Shown: positions 27,674 through 36,030 of the stretch, piece after piece
Position numbering within the stretch: the stretch's first letter is position 1
Layout of the letters: each line of letters begins with the position of its first letter
DNA from: an uncultured Fodinibius sp.
GTDB taxonomy: Bacteria > Bacteroidota > Rhodothermia > Balneolales > Balneolaceae
Direction of reading: 5' to 3'
Length of the DNA stretch: 64,000 bases
Assembly: GCA_913056455.1 (NCBI GenBank)
Contig: CAJXMJ010000003.1
Location: forward strand, 124,001-188,000
Notes under the pieces: model-generated
Told to the model about the DNA's origin: nothing
Seen by the model: only the letters and a program-made list of their open reading frames with translations
Database searches by the model: none
Program-made: the position numbers and the translations under genes

Positions 27674-27781
27674 GAGAATGTAGGGGGTTTTGAATGACTC
27701 GAATTAAATTTCATCTGCTAATATAGCCCGCAAAGATACAAATAATAGGACTTTATGTCATAACTTATCTAAGCATCAATG

Positions 27782-28774
27782 TTACTCCTTGCCGATAGTT
27801 AGCACAGCCGATCCATCAAAGTTACCGGCTCGTAAATCATCAAGTGCTTGGTTGGCTTCGGTTAGAGGATAGGTTGTAACTTGAGATTTAATCGGAACTT
27901 CAGGAGCAATCTGCATGAACTCGGCCCCATCGCGACGGGTAAGGTTGGCTACAGACTCGATGGAACGCTCTTCCCAGAGATCGTTGTACGGAAAACTTGG
28001 GATGTCACTCATATGAATGCCGGCACAGACGACTTTTCCTCCTTTCTTTATTGCTTTTAATGCTTGTGGGACAAGTGGACCTATGGGGGCAAAGATAATG
28101 GCGGCATCCAACTTTTGAGGGGGCAAGGTTTCAGATCCGCCGGCCCATATAGCTCCAATATTTTTGGCGAACTGTTGTCCTTTTTTATCCCCGGGACGAG
28201 TGAAAGCATAAACCTCCTTATCTTGATGGAGCGCGACTTGTGTAAGAATATGGGCCGCTGAGCCAAAGCCATAAAATCCCAACCGTTGTGCATTGTGGGT
28301 TTTTCGTAAGGATCGATAACCGATGAGCCCGGCACAGAGCAGCGGAGCGGCCTGAGTAGCCGGGTAATCCTGAGGGATCGAAAAGCAAAAGCGGGCGTTG
28401 GCTACGGTATATTCAGCAAATCCTCCATCGATATCGTATCCAGTAAATCGAGCATTATCGCAAAGATTTTCTTGGTCCTGTTGACAGAATTCGCATTCAC
28501 CGCAGGTATATCCGAGCCAGGGAACGCCCACTTTATCACCTCTTTTGAAACCTGTAACGTTTTCTCCTACTTTTTCTACTGTACCTACAATTTGATGTCC
28601 CAATACAAGGGGCACATTGGGATATTCCAGCTCTCCGTCAATAATATGAAGATCTGTTCGGCAAACACCACAGGTATGTACGTTTAATAATAGCTGGTTT
28701 TTGTCGGCATTCGGAATGGGAATATCCCGAAGCTCCAAAGGCTTGCCCACGGTATGTAAAACCATTGCTTTCAT
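27782..28774 (-). CDS. zinc-dependent alcohol dehydrogenase (MDR family)
   Basis: The 330-residue protein has the medium-chain dehydrogenase layout. The catalytic-zinc region is C-G-V-C-R-T-D, then L-G-H-Q. Structural-zinc cysteines lie in C-G-E-C-E-F-C near 95-101, with a fourth in N-L-C near 109. The Rossmann segment is L-G-F-Y-G-F-G-S-A-A near 166. The G-H-Q (not G-H-E) sequence is common in the AdhA-like subgroup, so it is not a defect. It probably reduces or oxidises alcohols or aldehydes with NAD(P). It lies 16 bases downstream of the DoxX gene and is probably in one transcript with it. Confidence 0.88.
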   Translation of the reverse strand: MKAMVLHTVGKPLELRDIPIPNADKNQLLLNVHTCGVCRTDLHIIDGELEYPNVPLVLGHQIVGTVEKVGENVTGFKRGDKVGVPWLGYTCGECEFCQQDQENLCDNARFTGYDIDGGFAEYTVANARFCFSIPQDYPATQAAPLLCAGLIGYRSLRKTHNAQRLGFYGFGSAAHILTQVALHQDKEVYAFTRPGDKKGQQFAKNIGAIWAGGSETLPPQKLDAAIIFAPIGPLVPQALKAIKKGGKVVCAGIHMSDIPSFPYNDLWEERSIESVANLTRRDGAEFMQIAPEVPIKSQVTTYPLTEANQALDDLRAGNFDGSAVLTIGKE

Positions 28775-28789
28775 AGAAGTCGTGTTTGT

Positions 28790-29224
28790 TTAATAACGTC
28801 TTCTATTTCTTTTTTGTAGCTTGCGATCCAAACTGTATTTGCCGGGACCGATGAATAATAAACCTGCCATTACGATGGCAATTTCAATGCTGTGGGAATA
28901 GCTTACAAAGCCATCTCCGGCTCCAATATGCTTGATAGTAGCTACCACCATTACAATAAAAAGAAATATAACACTGGGCGTAAAAAATAAGCCACATAGT
29001 AAAAATATGCCCCCAAAAAATTCCGTAACTCCGGCCATGAACCCAAAGAACATAGGAGCAAAATTAATACCTAAAAATTGCATGGCCGACCCTACCTCAA
29101 CCCAGGTGTCGGGCCCGCCGAACATTTTGGGGTAACCATGTAAAATGAACATGATGCCCAGCCCAATTCGAATAATTAAAAGTCCTACATTTCGATAAAC
29201 GCCTCGTTTTCGAAGTGGTGTCAT
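28790..29224 (-). CDS. DoxX-family membrane protein
   Basis: The 144-residue product has four hydrophobic helices (about 12-30, 48-70, 76-95 and 105-122). The N-terminal I-R-I-G-L-G-I-M-F-I-L-H-G-Y-P-K segment and the F-F-G-G-I-F-L-L-C-G-L segment are typical of DoxX. DoxX proteins are small quinone-associated or membrane-stress proteins of uncertain role. The position between a dehydrogenase and a PQQ-type sugar dehydrogenase suggests a link to electron transfer, by inference. The basic tail is rich in Arg. Confidence 0.8.
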   Translation of the reverse strand: MTPLRKRGVYRNVGLLIIRIGLGIMFILHGYPKMFGGPDTWVEVGSAMQFLGINFAPMFFGFMAGVTEFFGGIFLLCGLFFTPSVIFLFIVMVVATIKHIGAGDGFVSYSHSIEIAIVMAGLLFIGPGKYSLDRKLQKRNRRRY

Positions 29225-29237
29225 TTATATAATTTAT

Positions 29238-30380
29238 TTAACCGTTTTGATAACTAATGCGATAAATTATGCCGCTGTGATCGTCAGAGATAAGTACTGA
29301 TCCATCCGGCAGTTGTAATAAATCGACAGGACGTCCCCATACCGATTCATTTTCCTGAAGCCAACCTTCTATGAACGGTTCATACGAAGTGGTTTTGCCG
29401 TTTTTAAGAGTAACCTTCATTATACGATACCCGATTTTCTCTGTTCTGTTCCAACTTCCATGCTCGGCAATTAATATTTGGTTGTGATACGCCTCCGGGA
29501 ACATTTTTCCGGTATAAAAAATCATCCCCAGAGGGGCCACGTGGGGTCCTAAAGCTTGGGCCGGGTCTTTGAATTTTCGATCTATAGCTTTTCCCTTTTC
29601 TCCAAACTCAGGATCCCAAATATTGTGGCCGTGTTTGTAGGGATATCCGAAATGCTGACCTGTTTTGGATAGATGATTTAATTCACAGGGTGGACGGTTA
29701 TCACCCATCCAGTCGCGACCATTATCAGTAAACCACAAGTCATCTGTTTTTGGATGCCAGCCGAAGCCTACCGTATTGCGAATTCCTTCCGCAATAATTT
29801 CGCGATTGGTTCCGTCGGGATTGATACGGGTAATACTGGCAAAAATTTTGTCATCGGGCTTACAGATATTGCAAGGTGCACCTATCGGTACGTAGAGATT
29901 GTTATCAGGTCCGAAAGCAATAAATTTCCAGCCGTGATGTCCATCATCGGGATAATTATCGGTGATAACGGTAGGTTCTGGAGGGTTCTGCAGGTTGTTT
30001 GCAATATTATCAAAGCGGTATATGGTACTAACAGCAGCCACATAAAGCGATCCGTTTCGGTAAGCAATACCGCTCGGCATGCGGAGATCTTTGGCAATAG
30101 TATAAACCGTATCTGCTTTGTAATCTTTATTTTTATCTACTATAGCATACACAACACCCGCCTCTCTGCTTCCGGCGTAAATAATTCTATTTTCTCCCAT
30201 GGCAAGCTGACGAGCGTTGGGTACTTGATCGGCAAAAACCTGTGCCGAAAATCCCTCCGGTAGCTCAAGTTTTTCGAGAATATTGTCTGTGCTGGGAGAT
30301 GTGGAAGTGCAACCCCAGAGAAAGGCGGTAATAAACAGCAGAATGCTGTGATGGGAAACTCGTATAAGCCTATTGACCAT
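29238..30380 (-). CDS. PQQ-type sugar (glucose/sorbosone) dehydrogenase lipoprotein
   Basis: The 380-residue protein has a signal with lipobox W-G-C (Cys24) and a six-bladed propeller of the soluble glucose/sorbosone dehydrogenase family. Visible family motifs are D-D-G-H-H-G-W near 145-151 and G-I-R-N-T-V-G-F-G-W-H-P near 200. Also present are W-F-T-D-N-G-R-D, H-V-A-P-L-G-M-I-F-Y-T-G and A-E-H-G-S-W-N-R. Such enzymes oxidise sugars or sugar-like aldehydes in the periplasm using PQQ. No PQQ biosynthesis genes are in the window. It is upstream of the DoxX gene by 13 bases. Confidence 0.85.
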   Translation of the reverse strand: MVNRLIRVSHHSILLFITAFLWGCTSTSPSTDNILEKLELPEGFSAQVFADQVPNARQLAMGENRIIYAGSREAGVVYAIVDKNKDYKADTVYTIAKDLRMPSGIAYRNGSLYVAAVSTIYRFDNIANNLQNPPEPTVITDNYPDDGHHGWKFIAFGPDNNLYVPIGAPCNICKPDDKIFASITRINPDGTNREIIAEGIRNTVGFGWHPKTDDLWFTDNGRDWMGDNRPPCELNHLSKTGQHFGYPYKHGHNIWDPEFGEKGKAIDRKFKDPAQALGPHVAPLGMIFYTGKMFPEAYHNQILIAEHGSWNRTEKIGYRIMKVTLKNGKTTSYEPFIEGWLQENESVWGRPVDLLQLPDGSVLISDDHSGIIYRISYQNG

Positions 30381-30792
30381 TCCTTTAATTTTTTGCAGCC
30401 AATATTTAAATGCTATTTCCTAATATACTGCACCATTATACAATCCTTTCGCATTAATATCGAGTGGCGTGGCTGTTTTGTTATTTAGGAATTGGAAATA
30501 TGAATGCAAGAATAACAGGGGGCAGTAGAGGAAGTTAAGTTTTGGAATAATTTGCGACTTTACGATGGGATATCCTAACAGCAGTAATCTGTTTGGAATA
30601 TTGATACAAGGATTAGGTAGAGAACTTTGTAATGGAATGTCCTCTGAGACTGCCAGTCAAAATACGGTTTGTGATGTAATATAGGAACTGTGCAGTTAAC
30701 CGGTGGTTAAATAATATAATAACCATTGTCTGCTGAATATTTGAATAGCTTACAATGGAATGAATAAAATAACTAACTAATGGTTAAACATT
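30381..30792. promoter_or_regulatory. 412-base divergent spacer with operator-like palindrome
   Basis: No gene is visible. The palindrome TTAACC-GGT-GGTTAA lies at 30696-30710. Related TGGTTA/TAACCA half-sites occur near 30704, 30719 and 30782, the last just before the fasciclin ATG. A second inverted pair CCATTGT (30723-30729) / ACAATGG (30752-30758) overlaps this region. It could hold the promoter and operator of the fasciclin genes. Confidence 0.4.
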
Positions 30793-31344
30793 ATGAAAGC
30801 TTTAAAAATTGTACTGTTACTGCTAATATCACTTGCAATATTAGCAGCAAACTCAGTTTTAAATCCTGAAAAAACAATATCAGATAAAGTGGCTGAGAAA
30901 GAAGATCTTTCAACGTTATTAACTGCTTTAGAAGCAGCTGATTTAGTTGAAGTCTTTAAAAGTGAAGGACCTTATACGGTGTTCGCTCCTACGAACAAGG
31001 CATTTAACAATTTACCTAAAGGTAAACTTGAGAGTCTGCTGAAAGCCGAGAATAAAGAAGAGCTTATCAAGATTCTCAAATATCATGTCTTTGCTGGGAA
31101 AATCCATGCTGGCGATATTGGTGAAGAAACTATGATTGAGACGTTAGAAGGAACTCAACTCAAACTCACGGCTCAAAGCTCAGCAGGTGAATACATGGGT
31201 GATGAGGTTCAAGCGATGAATAAAGTTATGGTTAACAATGCTATTGTGATCGAAGCAGATATTATGGCATCAAATGGTGTGATCCACATTATAGATGGTG
31301 TTGTTATGCCTACAGATATGGAAGTACTGGGAGCAAAAGATTAG
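30793..31344 (+). CDS. exported fasciclin (FAS1) domain protein 1
   Basis: The 183-residue protein has an N-terminal hydrophobic signal (about 4-20) and one FAS1 domain (about 35-175). Key FAS1 motifs are L-L-T-A-L-E-A-A-D-L, then G-P-Y-T-V-F-A-P-T-N-K-A-F (near 56-68), L-K-Y-H-V (near 95) and the terminal G-V-I-H-I-I-D-G-V-V-M-P. FAS1 domains mediate adhesion or matrix contacts. The product is a clear paralogue of the next gene, so the two arose by tandem duplication. There is no lipobox. Confidence 0.92.
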   Translation: MKALKIVLLLLISLAILAANSVLNPEKTISDKVAEKEDLSTLLTALEAADLVEVFKSEGPYTVFAPTNKAFNNLPKGKLESLLKAENKEELIKILKYHVFAGKIHAGDIGEETMIETLEGTQLKLTAQSSAGEYMGDEVQAMNKVMVNNAIVIEADIMASNGVIHIIDGVVMPTDMEVLGAKD

Positions 31345-31418
31345 CAAATCTTTCCTAAAATAAGGATGGAAATATATTCGCATCCCCAAATAATGCTTCT
31401 TGTTAGAAGAAATAAAAA

Positions 31419-31447
31419 GGCCGGAGAAATTTAAGAAATCTCCGGCC
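31419..31447 (-). terminator. hairpin with T tract on the minus strand, between the fasciclin genes
   Basis: The perfect 9-bp stem GGCCGGAGA (31419-31427) / TCTCCGGCC (31439-31447) has an 11-base loop. On the minus strand it is followed by five T residues, while the plus strand has none. No minus-strand gene is visible that it would terminate. It may instead act as an RNA structure on the plus strand, or mark an antisense transcript. Confidence 0.5.
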
Positions 31448-31457
31448 CAAGTGAATG

Positions 31458-31487
31458 GTGATCAATGTAATAGCGTTAATCGATCAC
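31458..31487. repeat. inverted repeat in the fasciclin spacer
   Basis: GTGATC (31458-31463) and GATCAC (31482-31487) are perfect complements separated by 18 bases. This is the second of three consecutive pairings in the spacer. Confidence 0.4.
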
Positions 31488-31489
31488 AA

Positions 31490-31518
31490 TGCCAAACATT
31501 AAATAAGAATGTTTGGCA
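31490..31518. repeat. 11-bp hairpin upstream of fasciclin gene 2
   Basis: TGCCAAACATT (31490-31500) and AATGTTTGGCA (31508-31518) form a perfect stem with a seven-base loop, 34 bases before the second fasciclin ATG. No T tract follows. It is a likely 5' untranslated structure or operator. Confidence 0.6.
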
Positions 31519-31552
31519 ACTCACAATCCTAAATAAAAAATAGAAGGTAAAT

Positions 31553-32089
31553 ATGAAGCTTTCAAGAACTTTAGCATTAATGCTGGTAGCCGTTGTGTTA
31601 GTGGCGTTTACACAAAATTCCGTAACCGAGCAAAAGATTGATCACCATAATAAAATTGTATCAATTGCGCAGGATACCGACCAGTTGTCTACTTTAGTGA
31701 CTGCTGTAAAAGCAGCTAATCTGGTTGAAACATTGAATGGAGAAGGCCCTTTCACAGTTTTTGCACCTACCAATCAGGCATTTAGTAATTTGCCGGATGG
31801 TACGCTAGATATGCTGCTGAAAGAAGAAAACAAAGGGCAGCTGCAGAGTATTTTAACATACCATGTGGTTTCCGGGAAAATTATGGCTTCCGATCTTAAG
31901 GACGGGCAAATGGTAGAAACCGTTCAAGGGAATAAAATCAAGGTTTCGTTGTCTGACGGGGCGATGATAAATGGTGCCAAAGTAGTGAAGGCAGATGTTG
32001 AAGCATCAAATGGTGTAGTTCACATTATTGATGCAGTAGTTATGCCATCTGACAATGAGAAAAAAGAAGATATGGACTCAGGTTATTAA
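31553..32089 (+). CDS. exported fasciclin (FAS1) domain protein 2
   Basis: The 178-residue protein has a signal-like N-terminus (about 5-20) and one FAS1 domain (about 40-170). It carries L-V-T-A-V-K-A-A-N-L, G-P-F-T-V-F-A-P-T-N-Q-A-F, L-T-Y-H-V-V-S-G-K and G-V-V-H-I-I-D-A-V-V-M-P. It is closely similar to the gene 208 bases upstream. The role is probably adhesion or cell-surface contacts, as is known for FAS1 domains. A strong terminator follows 25 bases after the stop. Confidence 0.92.
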   Translation: MKLSRTLALMLVAVVLVAFTQNSVTEQKIDHHNKIVSIAQDTDQLSTLVTAVKAANLVETLNGEGPFTVFAPTNQAFSNLPDGTLDMLLKEENKGQLQSILTYHVVSGKIMASDLKDGQMVETVQGNKIKVSLSDGAMINGAKVVKADVEASNGVVHIIDAVVMPSDNEKKEDMDSGY

Positions 32090-32110
32090 TATCTTGAATC
32101 CCTGAAAATG

Positions 32111-32146
32111 AAAAAGCGAGGAGTATTGAACTCCTCGCTTTTTTTA
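32111..32146. terminator. bidirectional terminator between fasciclin 2 and the DJ-1 gene
   Basis: The perfect stem AGCGAGGAG (32115-32123) / CTCCTCGCT (32131-32139) has a seven-base loop. It is followed by T residues on the plus strand and by five T residues on the minus strand. Confidence 0.9.
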
Positions 32147-32158
32147 TTGTAAATAGTT

Positions 32159-32740
32159 TTAATGTGTGATTTTGGTTCCAAGTACATCAAGAAAAGCACT
32201 TAACCACTTGGGATGGCCCGGCCAGGCCGGCGAAGTAACTAAATTCTCATCAACCACTACTTCGGTTGCTTCCACATCCTTGTAGTTAGCTCCGGCTGCT
32301 TCCATCTCGGGACCGCAAGCAGGATAGGCTGTTAATGTTTTCCCATTAATAACATCGGCAGCGGATAAGATTTGGAGCCCATGACAAATAGCTGCAACGG
32401 GTTTGTCCTCTTCAAAGAAGTGACGCACCATATCCAACACGCCATCTTCGCGACGCAGGTATTCGGGGGCACGTCCGCCGGCAACAACCAGTCCGTCGTA
32501 GTCAGCGGGATCAGCTTTATCAAAAGTAGCATTAAGGGCAAAGTTATGACCCGGTTTTTCGGTATAGGTTTGATCACCTTCAAAATCGTGAATAGCTGTT
32601 TTTACGGTATCACCCTTCTTTTTGCCAGGACAAACAGCATGCACGGTATGACCGACCATCTGTAATGCCTGAAAGGGAACCATGATTTCATAATCCTCTC
32701 CAAAATCTCCTACGAGCATTAATAATTTTTTACCATCCAT
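32159..32740 (-). CDS. DJ-1/PfpI family protein
   Basis: The 193-residue cytoplasmic protein has the class I amidotransferase-like fold of the DJ-1/PfpI superfamily. The nucleophile elbow is A-A-I-C-H-G near 116-121. An acidic residue before it (E-D-Y-E near 16) fits the known catalytic site. Relatives include stress proteases, glyoxalase III and protein deglycases; which activity applies cannot be told from sequence. The start codon is ATG. It is divergent from the serine hydrolase gene. Confidence 0.87.
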   Translation of the reverse strand: MDGKKLLMLVGDFGEDYEIMVPFQALQMVGHTVHAVCPGKKKGDTVKTAIHDFEGDQTYTEKPGHNFALNATFDKADPADYDGLVVAGGRAPEYLRREDGVLDMVRHFFEEDKPVAAICHGLQILSAADVINGKTLTAYPACGPEMEAAGANYKDVEATEVVVDENLVTSPAWPGHPKWLSAFLDVLGTKITH

Positions 32741-32923
32741 AATAACTTGTTGATATTATTAATATTAATAGTGTTTTCGCACCTTTTGGTTTGTAGCTAT
32801 TGTATTAACTTTAGATTGATAAGCAGCGTTCTGTATTCGTTATTCTGATTGTAACAATACAATCGAATAGACGTAATTATAGCTGAATAAGAAGCGGGAT
32901 GGAAATGAAAAATTGGATACGAT

Positions 32924-34813
32924 ATGCGTAAGAAATATGGGCTTTTGATAGCACTCTTGATATTAGTTATAGGTTTTTCTTCTGGTGATATTTTTGCACA
33001 ACAAACGCAGGACGAATCAATAATTGCAGATATTGATTCGCTGAAAACAACCGTCGATTCTTTACTGCAGGAACACCATATACCGGGCGCAGGAATAGCC
33101 TTGGTGCATCAAGATTCTATTATTTGGTCTGGCGGTGTAGGTTATGCAGATTATGACGATAAAAACTCGGTAACGGCGGATCATCTGTTTCGGGTGGGAT
33201 CTATCTCGAAAACATTCGTGGCTATGGGCATAATGCAACTTGTGGAAGAGGGAAAACTAAGCCTCGATGACAAGGTTCAGGAGTTAGTACCCGGTGTTGA
33301 AATTAAGAATCATTGGAAAGAAACGGATCCGGTTCGGGTAAAACATCTGCTTGAGCATACTTCGGGATTTGATGATATGCACTTCAGTGAGTTTTATAAC
33401 ACGCAAGATGACCCTAATATATCTCTTGAAAAAGCCCTGAGTATTAATCCGAAATCAAGAGTTGTGCGCTGGCGGCCGGGTACGCGTTATTCATATTCCA
33501 ATCCTGGCTATGCGGTGGCGGGCTATATCATCGAAAAAGTAACCGGGAAGTCTTATGAAGATTACCTTCGTAAAAGCATTTTAAAACCGCTGGGTATGAG
33601 TCAATCTTCGTTTGCTTACGGTGATTCTGTAAAAGGGGCGATGGTTACCGGATACAAGGGAACATATGATCCTGTGGAATATCAGCATATTTATTTGCGC
33701 CCGGCGGGCATGTTACATTCTTCACCCATTGATATGGCAAAGTTTGTACAACTATTGTTAAATGACGGATCGCTTGATGGACAAGAACTCATTGCTGATA
33801 GTTTACTTAGCAGGATGGAAACAACTGAAACAACACTGGCTGCCAAACATGGATTTACTAAGGGATACGGTTTAGGGATTACCCATTCTGAAATGGCTGG
33901 CTATCCCAACTTGAATCATAATGGCGGTATTGACGGATTTCGAGCTCAGTATATGTATTTTCCGGAGTATGAGTTAGGATATGTGCTGCTCTTGAATAGC
34001 TCTAACGGTTTTGGAAATATCCGAGAAGCGATCACAAAGTTTTTGCTGGATAATACCGAAAAGCCGGAGCCACAATCCACTGTTAAAATATCCGGTAAAA
34101 AGCTGGACCAATATGAGGGGTATTATGCATATCGCAGTCCACGGAATCAGTTGTTTATGCCGTTGAATGTTTTGTTTGAGGGATTAACGCTTGAAGTGTT
34201 AAATGATACGCTGCGTACGCGAGGATTTATGGGGTCTCCAAAGCCACTGTTACCGGTTTCAGAAAATGAATTTCGCAGGGAAGACAAAATAATGTCCTCT
34301 ACCTTTTTTATGAGCACGGAAGAGTATGGACAGGTGATGCAGCATGACAGTAATTTTTATGTCAAAACCGGAAGTTGGAAAAAATATGTCTACCGTGGCG
34401 CGTTTTTCGGCGGCCTTGGGATGCTGGCAACCTTACTATTATTTAGCATATTTTGGATACCATTTGAGAGTTATCGCAAATACAGCACAAAACATACCAC
34501 ATTTTCATATCAATCCCTTTTTGGGTGGCCCTTTACAGCATTGTGCAGCATCGGGTTGATAGTATTGGGAGCATCACAACTTGAATTGCTGACAATCGGT
34601 GAACGCACCATGGAAGCCATGGCTATCACCGTAGCTACCTATCTGTTTGGGATCAGTTCTGTTGGTGCGCTATGGACAAGCATGCGAAGTTGGCAAAAGG
34701 ATATTCATCCTATAATGAAAATTTACTTCTCCATAATTTCAGTCACCTTAATAGGGTTCACCCTGTTTTTCATCTACTGGGATTGGATGGGACTGCGACT
34801 TTGGGCTTATTGA
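32924..34813 (+). CDS. beta-lactamase-fold serine hydrolase with C-terminal membrane helices
   Basis: The 629-residue product has an exported N-terminus (signal about 5-25) and a class C beta-lactamase/penicillin-binding-like domain. The Ser-x-x-Lys motif is S93-I-S-K96, a Y-S-N motif is near 190, and H-N-G-G is near 330. A C-terminal region has about four transmembrane helices between 485 and 625. Relatives act as DD-peptidases, esterases or D-amino-acid peptidases. The combination suggests a periplasmic hydrolase anchored by its C-terminus. The last seven bases overlap the convergent Nudix gene. Confidence 0.85.
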   Translation: MRKKYGLLIALLILVIGFSSGDIFAQQTQDESIIADIDSLKTTVDSLLQEHHIPGAGIALVHQDSIIWSGGVGYADYDDKNSVTADHLFRVGSISKTFVAMGIMQLVEEGKLSLDDKVQELVPGVEIKNHWKETDPVRVKHLLEHTSGFDDMHFSEFYNTQDDPNISLEKALSINPKSRVVRWRPGTRYSYSNPGYAVAGYIIEKVTGKSYEDYLRKSILKPLGMSQSSFAYGDSVKGAMVTGYKGTYDPVEYQHIYLRPAGMLHSSPIDMAKFVQLLLNDGSLDGQELIADSLLSRMETTETTLAAKHGFTKGYGLGITHSEMAGYPNLNHNGGIDGFRAQYMYFPEYELGYVLLLNSSNGFGNIREAITKFLLDNTEKPEPQSTVKISGKKLDQYEGYYAYRSPRNQLFMPLNVLFEGLTLEVLNDTLRTRGFMGSPKPLLPVSENEFRREDKIMSSTFFMSTEEYGQVMQHDSNFYVKTGSWKKYVYRGAFFGGLGMLATLLLFSIFWIPFESYRKYSTKHTTFSYQSLFGWPFTALCSIGLIVLGASQLELLTIGERTMEAMAITVATYLFGISSVGALWTSMRSWQKDIHPIMKIYFSIISVTLIGFTLFFIYWDWMGLRLWAY

Positions 34814-35301
34814 TTACGACTGCAATGATCAATAAGTCGACTAATAAACTCACGCTGAGCAGGATTGACTTTCTTGCGTGCCTCGAAAGGGCCAAAATAT
34901 TCGATGCGATCAATTTCGGGGAATAGTTCAGTTTTCCCCGAATTGGGCGGCCATTCCATTTCGAATTCATTGGGAGCGAAGATAAAATCATCGGGGATTT
35001 GATATTCTACGGCCCAACAGTAAACGGTTTTGCCGCCTTTCTGTTTAACCGAATCCAGATCAATAAATTCCCCTTCCGGGATGAATCCAAGCTCCTCTTG
35101 AAATTCCCGTTTGGCGGCATCCAGCAGATCCTCATCATCTTCAACTTCTCCCTTTGGGATCGACCATGCTCCCTCATCTTTATCCCACCAATAGGGTCCG
35201 CCCGGATGAGCTAACAGTACTTCCAGGCTGGGCTTACGATTGAATAGCAGTATGCCGGCACTTAAATTTGACACTTTTGTGAAAATAGTTTTAAAGTTCA
35301 A
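34807..35301 (-). CDS. Nudix hydrolase
   Basis: The 164-residue protein contains a complete Nudix box with the pattern G-x5-E-x7-R-E-x-x-E-E-x-G (G51 onward). The metal-binding R-E-F-Q-E-E-L-G-F core is visible. Such enzymes cleave a nucleoside diphosphate linked to another moiety. The W-W-D-K-D-E-G-A-W-S-I-P-K-G segment before the box is typical of NTP pyrophosphohydrolases of the bis(5'-nucleosyl) tetraphosphatase or MutT-like class. It lies three bases downstream of the SDR gene, the last in a three-gene minus-strand operon. Confidence 0.9.
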   Translation of the reverse strand: MNFKTIFTKVSNLSAGILLFNRKPSLEVLLAHPGGPYWWDKDEGAWSIPKGEVEDDEDLLDAAKREFQEELGFIPEGEFIDLDSVKQKGGKTVYCWAVEYQIPDDFIFAPNEFEMEWPPNSGKTELFPEIDRIEYFGPFEARKKVNPAQREFISRLIDHCSRNQ

Positions 35302-35304
35302 GAA

Positions 35305-36030
35305 TTACATTCGATTCCATACCCAGTTTGGTATCAGTTTTGCCAGCCACCCTACAAATCGCCATCGCTTAGTGATATAAGCTTCATTCTTTGTTTGTTC
35401 AATGGCGTCGGCAATCTGTGTTGCAGCCTTGTCCGTCTTTTGTACCCAGAACATACCCTTTTTATTTTCAGTCATCTCGGATTCTACAAAGCCCGGCAAA
35501 ATAGTTGAGACGGAAATATCTGCATCCGAGTGGTTAGCTTTTTGACGGTATCCCTGCAGGTAAGTGTTGACGAACGATTTGGAAGCGTTATAGGGAATGT
35601 TTAATCCCCATCCAAAAAGTCCGGCTACTGATGATATTCCCACGATATGACCGTGACCCTGTTCCTCGAATAGATTGAAGCTGTAGCTGGTCAGGTTGGC
35701 AAAACCGCGTATATTAACATCGACTACGTGTAGATCGGCCTCCCGACCTACCGACTCTTTTTGATAGTTCGAAACGCCTGCATTGAGTACAATGATATCC
35801 ATTCCCCCCATATTCTCTTTAAGTTGGTGGAGCTGGTTGATGGTATCATCTAACTCCACAACATCCATAAACTGAGTATGGATTCGCGATTCAAGTTGGT
35901 GTTCTAATTCTTGCAGTCGCTCGACCCGGCGACCGGTGGCACCAACTACATATCCGCGTTTATGCAATTCAATTGCCAACGCCCGTCCGATGCCAGAAGT
36001 AGCACCAACAATAACTATTCTCTTTTTCAT
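35305..36030 (-). CDS. short-chain dehydrogenase/reductase
   Basis: The 241-residue SDR has the cofactor motif G-A-T-S-G-I-G near residue 8 and an L-N-A-G motif. A catalytic Ser lies in S-S-V-A-G near 135, and the active-site Y-N-A-S-K is near 150. A basic residue pattern after the first strand suggests NADP preference, but this is weak. It starts four bases inside the end of the cobalamin-binding gene (ATGA overlap), so translation is coupled. The substrate is unknown. Confidence 0.88.
   Translation of the reverse strand: MKKRIVIVGATSGIGRALAIELHKRGYVVGATGRRVERLQELEHQLESRIHTQFMDVVELDDTINQLHQLKENMGGMDIIVLNAGVSNYQKESVGREADLHVVDVNIRGFANLTSYSFNLFEEQGHGHIVGISSVAGLFGWGLNIPYNASKSFVNTYLQGYRQKANHSDADISVSTILPGFVESEMTENKKGMFWVQKTDKAATQIADAIEQTKNEAYITKRWRFVGWLAKLIPNWVWNRM

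Noticed and set aside
28565-28625. G-H-Q in place of G-H-E in the alcohol dehydrogenase as a damaged zinc site
   Set aside because: G-H-Q is normal in the AdhA-like subgroup, and the other zinc ligands are intact.
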